Both the position numbers and the translations under genes were made by a program. Below, one piece after another: positions 29,991 to 40,486 of a stretch of 64,000 bases of DNA. This DNA comes from Limosilactobacillus oris. Its GTDB lineage: Bacteria; Bacillota; Bacilli; Lactobacillales; Lactobacillaceae. Below the pieces are notes generated by a model. It did no database searches, was not told the DNA's origin, and worked only from the letters and a program-made list of their open reading frames with translations. Location of the stretch: contig NZ_CP104398.1 in assembly GCF_025311495.1 (NCBI RefSeq), positions 1,674,001 to 1,738,000 on the forward strand, read 5' to 3'. Position 1 is the first letter of the stretch. Each line of letters begins with the position of its first letter.

Positions 29991-30866
29991 GTGTGCACGG
30001 TAATAACGAGCAACGACCTCATCGCGCGAACGATGGATTTCCCACCCCGTACACCGTGGCAGCTAACTTATTTACCGGCGGCTTTTCAGTGGCAGCCAGC
30101 GGTTGGCGGCCAGGTTTTGACCAACCGCTACCGGATTCTCGGCGGGATGCGGCACTTTGACGGCCACTACCTGCTCGGCGACGGGCTGAACAGTGCGGGC
30201 TTGTTTTGCGCGGAACTCTTTTTTCCGGTTGCGGCAAGCTATGAGGAGACCGTCCGCCCCGGCACTCGGGGGCTGACACCCCAGGACTTTATTCTCTGGG
30301 TGCTGGGCAAACACGCAACGGTCGCCGAGTTAGCGGCGGACCTGGAGCGGGTCTCGGTGGTGGGACGGCGCTGGTTCGACGGCAACTACTATCCTTTCCA
30401 CTGGCTATTGGCAGATGATAGTGGAACGTACGTGATTGAGCCACTGGGTGGGCGGCTGAAGCTCATGCGCAACCCCTGCGGAGGATTAACAAACACGCCG
30501 GCATTAGCCGACCAGGTGGAACGCTTGAATCATAGGCTGGGAATCGCGGACCGCCAGTTTGTCCTGCGGGCAGTGGTCAATTATCAGGGAGCGTGGCCAG
30601 CTGGTGGAAATTCGGTGGCGCGGTTTCAACAGGCAGTGTTGACGAGCTGGCAGAAGAAGCCCCAGACAGTTGCGGCAATGGCGACTTTCCTACAAACCGT
30701 CACCGTCCCCCATACTAAGAAGCACGAGCATAACTATACTCACTACTGGGCGGTAGTTGACCGTCAGCGCCTTCGGTATTACTTTACGGATTGCCGAACC
30801 CAGCGAAGGGTCAGCTATGATTTGAATTCGGCGGTGGGTCAACAGCCCGTGGCCTTTAAACTATAA
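29991..30866 (+). CDS. Ntn hydrolase of the choloylglycine hydrolase / penicillin V acylase family
   Basis: Linear amide C-N hydrolase. Removal of the initiator Met (GTG start, AGGGAGG upstream) would expose Cys2 (MCTVI), the nucleophile. Other family positions seen are Arg and Asp in IARTMDF, the Asp/Asn turn in LLGDGLNSAGLFC, and the Asn in GGLTNTP. At 291 residues it is shorter than typical bile salt hydrolases (about 316-338), and its substrate loops differ, so bile salts, N-acyl homoserine lactones or other amides all remain possible. No signal peptide; cytoplasmic. It stands alone between two hairpin elements. Confidence 0.82.
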   Translation: MCTVITSNDLIARTMDFPPRTPWQLTYLPAAFQWQPAVGGQVLTNRYRILGGMRHFDGHYLLGDGLNSAGLFCAELFFPVAASYEETVRPGTRGLTPQDFILWVLGKHATVAELAADLERVSVVGRRWFDGNYYPFHWLLADDSGTYVIEPLGGRLKLMRNPCGGLTNTPALADQVERLNHRLGIADRQFVLRAVVNYQGAWPAGGNSVARFQQAVLTSWQKKPQTVAAMATFLQTVTVPHTKKHEHNYTHYWAVVDRQRLRYYFTDCRTQRRVSYDLNSAVGQQPVAFKL

Positions 30867-30952
30867 GGATGGTGGGCCACTGCCAGTTTGCCTAGCTTAT
30901 TGCTCCACCCTCCATTTAAAGCGTGATTATTTCTTGAAGAAAGCTAATAAGT

Positions 30953-30990
30953 AAGGCTCCAGGGTTCGGTTTGCCGAGCACTGGAGCCTT
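30953..30990. repeat. Dispersed palindrome, copy C
   Basis: Near-perfect hairpin, arms 30953-30968 and about 30973-30990. The core matches copies at 5410, 21861 and 39801. It lies between convergent genes and so may act as a terminator for one or both. Confidence 0.7.
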
Positions 30991-31038
30991 ATTGGGTTCT
31001 TATTTTGCAGGAAAAAGATTTTTCTCCTGGCCGGGATG

Positions 31039-31863
31039 TTAGTTGTTAAACACATACTTATCAATCGCGGCGGCGACCCCGTCGTGATTATTGTCGGCGG
31101 TAACGTCATCGGCAACCGCCAGGGTCTCTGGAATGGAATTGCCCATGGCGACCCCGTGACCGGCAAATTCCAGCATTGAGTTATCATTCTGGGCGTTCCC
31201 CAGGGCCATTACTTCACTGGCGGCAACCCCCAGTTCCTTGCACAGCATATCCAGTGCCTGCCCCTTGCTGACACCCTTGCGCATAAACTCTAGGTAGAAG
31301 TCCTCGCTGCGGACGATGGAAAAGCGGCTTGCCAGCTCCTCTGGCAGGTTGGCGAGGGCCCGGTCGATGACGTCCTTTTCGTCGACCATCATTGCCTTGG
31401 CGATGACGTACTGGTCCCGAATCCGGGCCATTTCATCAAGGGACCGGTAGCGGATCGGCATATCGACCAGGTCGGATTCATAAACGGTGTATTTGCTAAT
31501 ATCCTGGTTAGTGGTGTAGATGTAGTCCCGGGTTTCCAACTGTGAGTGGACGTTTTCTTTAAGACAGTAGTTCTCCCAGTCTGCGTAATCATCAAAGGCC
31601 ATGCTTTCGTCGACCATTACTTGACCGCTAGTGGTTTGGGCGAGGCCACCGTTAAAGCTGACTACGTATTCGTCGTCCCGGTCGTTCAAGCCGAGCTGTT
31701 TCAGGTAGGCGGTGACACCCGTCATCGGCCGGCCAGTACACAGGACGATTTTGACGCCCTGCTGGCTGGCCTTTTTAATTGCTGCGACCGTCCGGGGGGT
31801 GATTTCCCGCTTGTCGTTGATGAGGGTACCGTCAATGTCGATTGCGACCATCTTAATTGCCAT
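31039..31863 (-). CDS. Cof-type HAD-IIB phosphatase
   Basis: Haloacid dehalogenase-like sugar/nucleotide phosphatase, 274 residues. Motif I is DIDGTLIND near residue 9, motif II LCTGRPMTG, and motif IV EVMALGNAQNDNSMLEFAG near the end; the type IIB cap lies between. AAGGAGG precedes the ATG. It is last in a leftward operon after the HD-domain gene, whose stop lies just before its start. The natural substrate is not predictable; such proteins often clear sugar phosphates or pyridoxal phosphate. Confidence 0.9.
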   Translation of the reverse strand: MAIKMVAIDIDGTLINDKREITPRTVAAIKKASQQGVKIVLCTGRPMTGVTAYLKQLGLNDRDDEYVVSFNGGLAQTTSGQVMVDESMAFDDYADWENYCLKENVHSQLETRDYIYTTNQDISKYTVYESDLVDMPIRYRSLDEMARIRDQYVIAKAMMVDEKDVIDRALANLPEELASRFSIVRSEDFYLEFMRKGVSKGQALDMLCKELGVAASEVMALGNAQNDNSMLEFAGHGVAMGNSIPETLAVADDVTADNNHDGVAAAIDKYVFNN

Positions 31864-31865
31864 TA

Positions 31866-33230
31866 TTATTGTTCCTCCTTGGGGTTAACGATGTGGTTGT
31901 TTTTAATGTAGTGCTGGAATTGCTCATAAATGGGTTCGAACACCTCAATGTCCTGGTGCTTTTCGAGCATTTCCTTAGGGAAAAAGAAGCGCTGGTCACC
32001 GGCTTCGCGCCCGGAAACACTGGCAACCAGGGTTGAGACCTGGGACAGTTCAACGAATTCACCGTTGGGTTGAACCAGCTCGATTTGGGTTTGGGGGTTC
32101 GAATCCTGGGGATTGTAAGTGTCATAGGGGAGCTTAAAACTATCATTGACCGCGGTGTAGGAGTCACTGTTGAAACCGGCCGTTTGAATTAACTCACGCA
32201 GCTTCGGCAGGCAGGCGGCCGAGTGCTGGTCATAAATCGCTGACTTGAAGGGCCGCCGGTAGAGAAACCGCCGTGCCAAGTCACTGAGAATGTGGTCCCG
32301 GGAATGGGTCCAGTGGTTGAAATAGGTGGTCAGGACCCCATCGTCTAAGGCGAGGTAGTCGTCCAAACTAAATTTGTGGTTAAAGAAGGGCATCAGCATG
32401 TGCGGGGTAAACTCTGGCTCGAAGTCATTGGGGTGCTCGTAGATGTACTTGGCCCGCATCAGCAGGTGGTCCAAAATTACTTCCATTGCCCGGGAAACGG
32501 GGTGAAAGTAAATCTGCAAATACATTTGCAAGCGGCTAATGATGTAGTCTTCCACCGCGTGCATTCCGGAAATCTCAAAGGCGATTCCACCCTCGACCGG
32601 TCGCATTACATGGAGGACCCGGTCAAGGTCAAACTTACCATAGTTAGTACCGGTGTAGTAGGAATCCCGCTGGAGGTAGTCCATCCGGTCGGCGTCGACC
32701 TGGCTAGAAATCATTTGAACGACTTGCTGGTTTTCGTAGGTGTGGTCGATGACACTAGCGACCTGGTGGGGGAAGTCTGGGGAAACCCGCCGGAGGATCC
32801 GGTTAATGTTGGTCCCGGGACTGGTAATCAGCTGGCGGGTGATCTGTTCGTGGTCTGTATTAAAAATATGTTCAAAGGTATGGGAATATGGTCCGTGCCC
32901 CAGGTCATGCAAGAGGGCTGCACAGAGGGAGACGGGCCGCTCACGGTCGTCCCAACGGCCGTCACCGGCTTGCTGATGGGGATAGTTTCGCTGGAAATAG
33001 TTGCACATTTCCCGGGTAATTTCGTAAACCCCAAGGCAGTGTCCAAAGCGGGAGTGTTCGGCCCCGTGAAAGGTAAAGGAAGAGGTTCCCAGCTGCTTAA
33101 TCCGCCGGAGACGCTGAAATTCAGGGGTGTTAATCAAGTCTAAAATAATCTGGTTATCCACGATGATCTGACCGTGGATGGGGTCCCGGAAAACTTTCTC
33201 CCGGGATAACTGTTCGTCACTGAAACGCAC
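31866..33230 (-). CDS. HD-domain phosphohydrolase, YwfO type
   Basis: HD-superfamily protein close to the dGTPase/YwfO group. Metal-binding residues are seen: H in EHSRFGHCLGVYEI, HD in LLHDLGHGPYSHTFEHIF, and D in QVDADRMDYLQRDSYYTG. Length 454 matches YwfO. The GTG start has AAGGAGG seven bases upstream, placed within the end of the lipL-like gene. In Bacillus ywfO and ywfL (lipL) are also neighbours. dNTP hydrolysis is a family expectation, not shown here. Confidence 0.9.
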   Translation of the reverse strand: MRFSDEQLSREKVFRDPIHGQIIVDNQIILDLINTPEFQRLRRIKQLGTSSFTFHGAEHSRFGHCLGVYEITREMCNYFQRNYPHQQAGDGRWDDRERPVSLCAALLHDLGHGPYSHTFEHIFNTDHEQITRQLITSPGTNINRILRRVSPDFPHQVASVIDHTYENQQVVQMISSQVDADRMDYLQRDSYYTGTNYGKFDLDRVLHVMRPVEGGIAFEISGMHAVEDYIISRLQMYLQIYFHPVSRAMEVILDHLLMRAKYIYEHPNDFEPEFTPHMLMPFFNHKFSLDDYLALDDGVLTTYFNHWTHSRDHILSDLARRFLYRRPFKSAIYDQHSAACLPKLRELIQTAGFNSDSYTAVNDSFKLPYDTYNPQDSNPQTQIELVQPNGEFVELSQVSTLVASVSGREAGDQRFFFPKEMLEKHQDIEVFEPIYEQFQHYIKNNHIVNPKEEQ

Positions 33231-33232
33231 TC

Positions 33233-34057
33233 TTAAACCTCCTTCGGTAGCCGTTCTTGCAGCTTACTGATTGCTAGTCGTTCGTCATTTAAATACTTGA
33301 TAAACTGGGGCTGCCAGGTGAGCTGCTTGAAGGCCTGGTTGTCCGTCAAACTGAAAACGCCGCGCAGCCGGTCCTGGGCTTCGGCAATTGTAATGGAGTG
33401 ACCAAGGAGGTCAGAGATATTCGTCATTGCCGCCGGCCACACGTCGGGAAAATGCCACTTGTTTGGCGTGGATTGGAGACCAGCCGTATAAAAATCACGA
33501 ATCAATTCACCCCGGGAAAGCTGGTTGCCGTTAATGCTGAGGTAGAGCATGACGACGACACCCGCCATGTTTCGTCGTTGGGAAATCCCGCCGATTTTTT
33601 GACCATTGACCTGAACATCAAAGCTGCCGGGACAGTAAGAGTGGGTAACTTCGCCGGTTTCAATCGCCAGTTCAGGGAAGGCAGCCTGGATGACGGTGAC
33701 CATCCGCTGATAGGCTTCGTCAATCGTTAACTGCTGCTTTTCCAGGTGCCAAGGGAAGAACAGCGAACAATTCAGGATGCCATTATCGCTGACCACTGCC
33801 AAGCCGCCAGAATTACGGATAAAGTAGTGGTGATGCCGGTGCCGCAAGAGGTCCAGTGCGGTTGCCAAGTGGGGCAGCCGTTGGTCTTTGAGGCCAAGAA
33901 TGACGGTCTCCTCTAATGTCCAAAAGTGAAGCAGGGGAGTCGGCAAGGCTTCGCTGCTGCGCAGGATGGCGTTGGTGTAGATAAATGAGCTGATATTATT
34001 AGGGGGCAGCAACGGCTGGCGAAATTCGCTGACCGGCTGGCTTAAAAATTGTTCCAT
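33233..34057 (-). CDS. lipL: LipL-type lipoyl/octanoyl-[GcvH]:protein transferase
   Basis: Biotin/lipoate ligase-fold protein of 274 residues. Family motifs are RNSGGLAVVSDNGILNCSL near residue 81 and GSFDVQVNGQKIGGISQRR near 145. Cys142 in SYCPG corresponds to the catalytic cysteine of the LipL amidotransferases, which move octanoyl or lipoyl groups from GcvH to E2 subunits, and is not a feature of plain LplA ligases. The neighbouring YwfO-type gene repeats the Bacillus ywfL-ywfO arrangement. The start has only a weak ribosome-binding site. Which lipoylated proteins this organism has cannot be seen here. Confidence 0.8.
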   Translation of the reverse strand: MEQFLSQPVSEFRQPLLPPNNISSFIYTNAILRSSEALPTPLLHFWTLEETVILGLKDQRLPHLATALDLLRHRHHHYFIRNSGGLAVVSDNGILNCSLFFPWHLEKQQLTIDEAYQRMVTVIQAAFPELAIETGEVTHSYCPGSFDVQVNGQKIGGISQRRNMAGVVVMLYLSINGNQLSRGELIRDFYTAGLQSTPNKWHFPDVWPAAMTNISDLLGHSITIAEAQDRLRGVFSLTDNQAFKQLTWQPQFIKYLNDERLAISKLQERLPKEV

Positions 34058-34184
34058 AGGTTTGACTCTTCTTTAATTTTGGTTTCTATATAGCATTATA
34101 CAAGAAAGCTGGGGAAATTAATCCTAAACGGTCACCTTTTTCAGCAGTTTCAAGTATAATTGTGACGAAAGAAGCGAAAGGGGA

Positions 34185-34612
34185 TGTGAAGAATCAAGAA
34201 AATTACACCCGTCCATGTCCAACTGACCACGGTCATTGAACAGGATGGCCAGCAGGAGCGGTTTAGTTTTAACGAAACGGGCAACTTTGTCGAACTTAAC
34301 GGTAAGTACTATCTGCGTTATCTAGAACACCAGCAGGGGCACAGTACACCCGTCCAATTTCGCCTGGATGACCAGGTGCACCTGCACCGGAGTGGGGAAC
34401 TGACGACCCTCCTTAACTTTGACTTGGCAGCACCAACGGCGACCCGTTACCGGACCCAGTATGGAATCATCAGTCTAGAAGTCCAAACCAGCCGGCTGGA
34501 GAAGGAGATTGACCCCACGATTCCGGCCGGCCAGCTGAAGGTGGATTACTCCCTGGTGACGGCGGGGCAGACTGTGGGAAGTTATCAGCTTCGATTGCAA
34601 TTTCAACCCTAG
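34185..34612 (+). pseudogene. DUF1934 (YwiB-like) protein gene with a frameshift at its start
   Basis: The frame ending at 34612 encodes a complete small beta-barrel protein of the DUF1934/YwiB family (TPVHVQLTTVIEQDGQQERF, LRYLEHQQG, RTQYGIISLEVQT, VDYSLVTAGQ), open from upstream of 34187. No ATG, GTG or TTG exists in that frame near the N-terminus. A GTG at 34185, after the AAAGGGG site and a TATAAT at 34154, opens another frame that would join this one if the A run at 34198-34202 had one more base (giving VKNQEKITPV). The next in-frame ATG (34376) would remove almost half the protein. Either a recent one-base deletion, slippage on the A run, or a sequencing error. Confidence 0.65.
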
Positions 34613-34657
34613 TATTGTATGATGTAGTTTAGACTTTTTGAAGGGATGTGCACCAAT

Positions 34658-35215
34658 TTGGAATTAAAGGTTTTTGACGGCCAAGACAAATCAGAGCTTT
34701 CAATGGTTGAGGTGGCGCACGCTATTTTAGCTCATCATGGTGAGGCGATGGCGTTCGTTGACCTGACTAACGAAATTCAACAGTACCTGGGCAAGAGTGA
34801 TGAGGAAATCCGGGAACGCCTCGCTCAATTCTACACTGATTTGAATGTCGACGGCAGTTTTATTTCCCTTGGTGACAATACCTGGGGCCTGCGGGCTTGG
34901 TACCCATTCGAATCTATCGACGAAGCAACGGTTGGTGAAACCGAGGATGAGGAAGACCGGCCGAAGAAGAAGCGGCGGAAGGTTAACGCCTTCTTGGCCG
35001 ATTCTGATGATGACGACGATGTGATCGATTACGACAACGATGATCCAGAAGATGAAGACTTGGATGATCGTGACGAAGACGATAGCAGCGACGATGATTA
35101 CGACGAAGAAAATGACGACTTCAGTGATGATGACGATGACCTCGATGACAATATCGAAGACCAGCTGTCTGAATTACATGATGAAGACGAGGACGAAGAA
35201 GACGACGATGAATAA
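34658..35215 (+). CDS. rpoE: DNA-directed RNA polymerase delta subunit
   Basis: Gram-positive RNAP accessory subunit that increases specificity and recycling. The N-terminal folded domain ([32 protein letters not shown] to [14 protein letters not shown]) is followed by a basic patch KKKRRK and a long Asp/Glu tail from about residue 115. The TTG at 34658 is the expected start ([14 protein letters not shown]); AAGGGA lies 11 bases upstream, and the ATG at 34646 overlaps that site. Position before pyrG is conserved in Firmicutes. Confidence 0.95.
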   Translation: MELKVFDGQDKSELSMVEVAHAILAHHGEAMAFVDLTNEIQQYLGKSDEEIRERLAQFYTDLNVDGSFISLGDNTWGLRAWYPFESIDEATVGETEDEEDRPKKKRRKVNAFLADSDDDDDVIDYDNDDPEDEDLDDRDEDDSSDDDYDEENDDFSDDDDDLDDNIEDQLSELHDEDEDEEDDDE

Positions 35216-35310
35216 ATCTCGTCAGGAGCCTTGACTATTTTGCGGCGAGCTTGTATTATCTTTCTTGGGCGCCTGTAAAATATGCAGGCTATGAAGTTCT
35301 TAAATAAAAG

Positions 35311-35352
35311 AAGCTCCCTGTTTCAGTTGAAATGGGGAGCTTTTCTTTATTT
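35311..35352 (+). terminator. Terminator between rpoE and pyrG
   Basis: The stem 35311-35318 with 35335-35342 is extended by an inner TTTCA/TGAAA pairing and followed by a T-rich tail. As in other Gram-positives it might take part in pyrG attenuation, but no other element was seen. Confidence 0.75.
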
Positions 35353-35376
35353 TGGTTAGCACCTGAAATTAATTAA

Positions 35377-36996
<1,620 letters not shown>

Positions 36997-37048
36997 ATAG
37001 TTAAAATAGGTAGCGGCGGGCACGTTGTAGTTGCCTGGCTACATAAGT

Positions 37049-37100
37049 GGGGGAGTTAGATTGCGAACCAGTTTAGCTGGTTCCGGCTAATGCCCCTTTT
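37049..37100 (+). terminator. Terminator of pyrG
   Basis: A two-part stem: GGGG/CCCC and TTAG/CTAA outer pairs, then GAACCAG (37065-37071) with CTGGTTC (37077-37083), followed by TTTT. It has interior mismatches but a good shape. Confidence 0.6.
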
Positions 37101-37135
37101 AATTTCTTTAAGATTGCTGATAAAAGGTTGTAATT

Positions 37136-37175
37136 TAATAAACAATTAATTATCATTACTATTGATTGTTTATTA
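37136..37175. promoter_or_regulatory. 11-bp perfect inverted repeat upstream of murA
   Basis: TAATAAACAAT (37136-37146) and ATTGTTTATTA (37165-37175) are exact inverted copies 18 bases apart in a very AT-rich gap, 60 bases before murA. It may be a protein-binding site; no regulator can be named. The rest of the gap holds no gene. Confidence 0.5.
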
Positions 37176-37236
37176 ACAATAACTAAAAAAATAAAGCAAA
37201 TAGTAACTAACTATTTTTAAGTGAGGAAACACGGAA

Positions 37237-38514
37237 ATGAAACGAATGATCATTCAAGGAGGAAACCGGCTTTCGGGCGAAGTAACGATCGGTGGCGCGA
37301 AAAATAGTACTGTTGCGTTAATTCCGGCCGCGATTCTAGCGGATACACCTGTACAATTTGATACAGTACCGGATATCTTGGATGTTCACAATCTGATGAT
37401 CATTTTGAAGTCGATGAACGTCAAGTCTGAGTTTAGTCATGGCGTCCTAGACATTGATCCAACGCAAATCATCGAAGCTGAACTTCCAAGTAAAGCGATC
37501 AAGAGCTTACGGGCTTCTTATTACTTTATGGGCTCGCTGTTAGGTCGTTTCCACCGTGCTACGTTAACTTTTCCTGGTGGTGACAATATTGGTCCCCGGC
37601 CAATTGACCAGCACCTCAAGGCGTTTAAAGCCCTTGGTGCAACGGTCAGTGAAAATGGGGGGACCGTTCATTTAGAGGCTCAAAATGGTCTTCATGGTGC
37701 CCGTATTTTTATGGATATGGTTTCCGTCGGGGCGACGATTAACGCGATTCTTGCGGCGGTTCGCGCTGAGGGAACGACGGTAATTGAAAATGCTGCCCGG
37801 GAGCCTGAAATTATTGACTTAGCGACATTTTTAAATAACATGGGTGCCAAAATTCGGGGAGTCGGAACTGACACCATCCGGATTACGGGGGTTAATACTC
37901 TCCAGTCGATGAATACCCATACGATTATTGCCGACCGGATTGAATCGGGGACTTACCTTTCACTGGCGGCAGCACTTGGTGATGGGGTCATGATCCACAA
38001 TGTGATTCCGGAACACCTGGAATCATTCACCAGTAAGATGATTGAAATGGGTGTTGACCTTCAGATTGACAGTGACCGCATTTATGTGCCTAAAACCACT
38101 AAGTTCAAGCCAATTCATGTCAAGACGATGCCGTACCCCGGCTTCGCGACGGACCTCCAGCAGCCGTTGACCCCGCTAATGTCACTGGCGGAGGGGGACA
38201 GCGTAATCGTTGATACGATTTACCCGAAGCGGGTCAAGCACGTCCCTGAACTGCAAAAGATGGGGATGCAGATTGAGGCCCATGATGGGACGATTGTTGT
38301 CAAGCATACGGCTGCCCTGCACGGGGCAAACGTGAGCGCCGGTGAAATTCGTGCCGGGGCCGCGTTGACGATTGCCGGTTTAATGGCGGACGGGACGACT
38401 GTGATCAATAATGCGGGGAATATCCTGCGGGGGTATGACCGGATTGTTTGGAAACTAAACCGCCTGCACGCGAATGTTTCAATCGAAGACGATACATCAG
38501 TAAAAATTAGCTAG
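37237..38514 (+). CDS. murA: UDP-N-acetylglucosamine 1-carboxyvinyltransferase
   Basis: First committed enzyme of peptidoglycan synthesis, adding enolpyruvate to UDP-GlcNAc. The N-terminus GGNRLSGEVTIGGAKNSTVALIPAA is typical. The active-site loop reads PGGDNIGPRP, with Asp116 at the position where most MurA enzymes have the fosfomycin-target Cys. DPTQ, ENAAREPEIIDLATFLNNMGA and the C-terminal ILRGYDRI are as expected. The protein has 425 residues, with a GTGAGGA site before the ATG. Its place after pyrG and before rpmE2 is conserved. Codon use looks somewhat richer in A/T than in pyrG. Confidence 0.96.
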   Translation: MKRMIIQGGNRLSGEVTIGGAKNSTVALIPAAILADTPVQFDTVPDILDVHNLMIILKSMNVKSEFSHGVLDIDPTQIIEAELPSKAIKSLRASYYFMGSLLGRFHRATLTFPGGDNIGPRPIDQHLKAFKALGATVSENGGTVHLEAQNGLHGARIFMDMVSVGATINAILAAVRAEGTTVIENAAREPEIIDLATFLNNMGAKIRGVGTDTIRITGVNTLQSMNTHTIIADRIESGTYLSLAAALGDGVMIHNVIPEHLESFTSKMIEMGVDLQIDSDRIYVPKTTKFKPIHVKTMPYPGFATDLQQPLTPLMSLAEGDSVIVDTIYPKRVKHVPELQKMGMQIEAHDGTIVVKHTAALHGANVSAGEIRAGAALTIAGLMADGTTVINNAGNILRGYDRIVWKLNRLHANVSIEDDTSVKIS

Positions 38515-38607
38515 GCTGTTGCGTTACTAACTGATTCATGATATTCTATTAGGGTTGATTATCTATGTTTCAGGCAATGATTCATGGCAAAAGGAGCGTA
38601 TAAAGTT

Positions 38608-38853
38608 ATGAAACAAGGAATTCATCCAGATTACCACCCAGTAGTATTCGAAGATTCATCTACTGGTTACAAGTTTATCTCTGGTTCTACTGCTACTTCC
38701 AAGGAAACCATCAAGTGGGAAGACGGTAATGAATACCCATTGATCAGGGTTGAAGTTACTTCTGATTCACACCCATTCTACACTGGTAAGCAAAAGTTTA
38801 CCCAGGCCGATGGTGCGGTGGACAAGTTCAACAAGAAGTACGGCCTCAAGTAG
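38608..38853 (+). CDS. rpmE2: Ribosomal protein bL31, type B
   Basis: The 81-residue L31 without the zinc cysteines (type B): [22 protein letters not shown] at the start and [29 protein letters not shown] at the end. AAAGGAG precedes the ATG at 38608; the upstream in-frame extension includes this ribosome-binding site and is rejected. Type B L31 normally replaces the zinc-binding form under zinc shortage in species with both; whether a type A copy exists elsewhere is not visible. Confidence 0.97.
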   Translation: MKQGIHPDYHPVVFEDSSTGYKFISGSTATSKETIKWEDGNEYPLIRVEVTSDSHPFYTGKQKFTQADGAVDKFNKKYGLK

Positions 38854-38873
38854 GACGGCTAGCTTGTGTCAGG

Positions 38874-38914
38874 GGGACGATGGACAAGGTTGCTTGTTCA
38901 TCGCCCTTCTTTTT
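38874..38914 (+). terminator. Terminator of rpmE2
   Basis: A stem of about 13 bp with one bulge (38874-38887 with 38894-38906) is followed by a long T-rich tract. Confidence 0.82.
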
Positions 38915-38961
38915 TATTTGTGGTAGACTAAACGCGGAAGTCTAGTAGAGGAGGATGAAAT

Positions 38962-39675
38962 GTGGAGAAAAAGAAAAAACGCGGCCTGCCAAATTGGCTC
39001 CGCTGGACATTAGTAGTAATCTTGCTGGTAATTTCGCTGTGCCTGATTTTTAACCAGCAGATTAAAGAGCAGCTGGTGGGCAATTACCGCCCGACAATCA
39101 CCCAGCAGACAATTAAGCGGGATGCGGCCAAGAAGGCAACCTATAATTATAGCGATGTTCAGGATCTTAACCTGCAAACGGTAGCGAAGGTTCGGGCGCA
39201 AAAACAGCCGATTAACATCATCGGGGAAATTACCGTTCCGGCGGCTGACATGACGATTCCAATTGCGAACGGTGTTAACAATACCACCCTGGCCTTGGCA
39301 GCAGGGACGATGCGGCCAGATATGAAAATGGGGCAGGGTAACTATGCGTTGGCTGGTCACAACATGGCCCACGGGAGTAAAATCCTGTTCTCCCCACTCT
39401 ACTACCATGCCAAGGTTGGTCAGATGGTGTACATTACCGACCTTAAACGGGTGTATGAGTATAAACTCTACCAACGGACGTTTATTGAACCAACCCAGGT
39501 GGAAGTCGTCAATGATACACCACAGAAGATTATTACGCTGATCACTTGTAACGCTAATGGTGAGCGGCGGCTAATGCTGCGGGGGCGGTTTATCAAGTCC
39601 GAGCCATTCAAGCAGGCGCCACAAAATGTGCAGAAGAACTTTAGCAACAAGTACACGACCGGCCGGAATTCATAG
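38962..39675 (+). CDS. srtA: Class A sortase
   Basis: Membrane-anchored transpeptidase that links LPXTG proteins to peptidoglycan. N-terminal basic residues and one membrane helix (about 12-31) act as signal anchor. The catalytic residues are visible: His133 in LAGHNM, Cys196 in TLITCNA, and the Arg in RLMLRGRF. The protein has 237 residues, normal for SrtA. The GTG start has GAGGAGGA six bases upstream; an ATG at 38960 is out of frame. It stands alone; no LPXTG substrate gene is in the window. Confidence 0.94.
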   Translation: MEKKKKRGLPNWLRWTLVVILLVISLCLIFNQQIKEQLVGNYRPTITQQTIKRDAAKKATYNYSDVQDLNLQTVAKVRAQKQPINIIGEITVPAADMTIPIANGVNNTTLALAAGTMRPDMKMGQGNYALAGHNMAHGSKILFSPLYYHAKVGQMVYITDLKRVYEYKLYQRTFIEPTQVEVVNDTPQKIITLITCNANGERRLMLRGRFIKSEPFKQAPQNVQKNFSNKYTTGRNS

Positions 39676-39800
39676 TAAATAAAGCGGAGGAGTAGGGCTA
39701 GCGGGCCTAGTTCGTTGGCTACTGCACCGTGGCATTATTACCCTTAAATTAGTTAAGGGGATGGGCCAATTTCCTCCCGTTATCAGCATTTAAAGCAACA

Positions 39801-39843
39801 GCAGGCCTCTAGAACTCGGTTTTACCGGGTACTGGAGGCCTGC
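39801..39843. repeat. Dispersed palindrome, copy D
   Basis: Hairpin with arms 39801-39820 and about 39824-39843, the most diverged of the four copies. It lies between the convergent sortase and phosphatase genes and may serve as terminator. The rest of this gap (39676-39885) shows no gene. Confidence 0.65.
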
Positions 39844-39885
39844 TTTGTACTACGCTGTCTAAGGAATCGGGCTACTTTCCCAGCC

Positions 39886-40347
39886 TTAAAGTTCCCTTTC
39901 GATTTTAGTTAACCACAGTGGCAACGCCCGGTAGAGGCTTTGATAAGTTTCCTCAAACCGGTGGGTGTACCACGGATCCGGGATTTCCTCGTTTTCTTGA
40001 CCAGGAACTAGCTCGTTTGCCAGGTGAATTTTAGGCAGGTCACCGGCAGGCGCCATGCGCTGGAGAGCGGCGAGGTTCATGTTATCCATGCAGATGATGT
40101 AGTCTGCCCACGCAAAGTCACGTTGGGAAATTGGGCGGGCAACGAGGCCCGCGGTGGGGAGTCCGTGCTGTTCCATCGTTTGTCGCGCGCCGGGATAGGG
40201 CGGCTTGCCCTCTTCATAATCCGTAGTCCCGGCAGAGTCGACCTGGATTTGATGGCTAAGGTTGGCCTTGGCGACTAGTTGGCGGAACATGCTTTCGGCC
40301 ATTGGTGACCGGCAGATATTGCCTAGGCAAACAAATAAGACGTTCAT
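39886..40347 (-). CDS. Low-molecular-weight protein tyrosine phosphatase
   Basis: LMW-PTP family, 153 residues. The P-loop CLGNICRS (Cys7 nucleophile, Arg13) is at the N-terminus and the general-acid DPW is in IPDPWYTHRFEETY. Bacterial members act on tyrosine-phosphorylated proteins, often in polysaccharide control, or on free phosphoarginine/phosphotyrosine. GAGGTG precedes the ATG at 40347; the in-frame GTG at 40356 overlaps that site. Single gene, no kinase beside it. Confidence 0.93.
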   Translation of the reverse strand: MNVLFVCLGNICRSPMAESMFRQLVAKANLSHQIQVDSAGTTDYEEGKPPYPGARQTMEQHGLPTAGLVARPISQRDFAWADYIICMDNMNLAALQRMAPAGDLPKIHLANELVPGQENEEIPDPWYTHRFEETYQSLYRALPLWLTKIEREL

Positions 40348-40486
40348 TTTTGACACCTCGCTGATTGTTTTCTTTTAGTTTATCATACAAGAAATTCTAA
40401 AGTTTTGCTAAGGGGAGAACTGAGCCTTTCCCCCTGAGAATTAAATCTGGTAAAATGTTAACAATAATTTAAAGGAGGAGAGCAGA

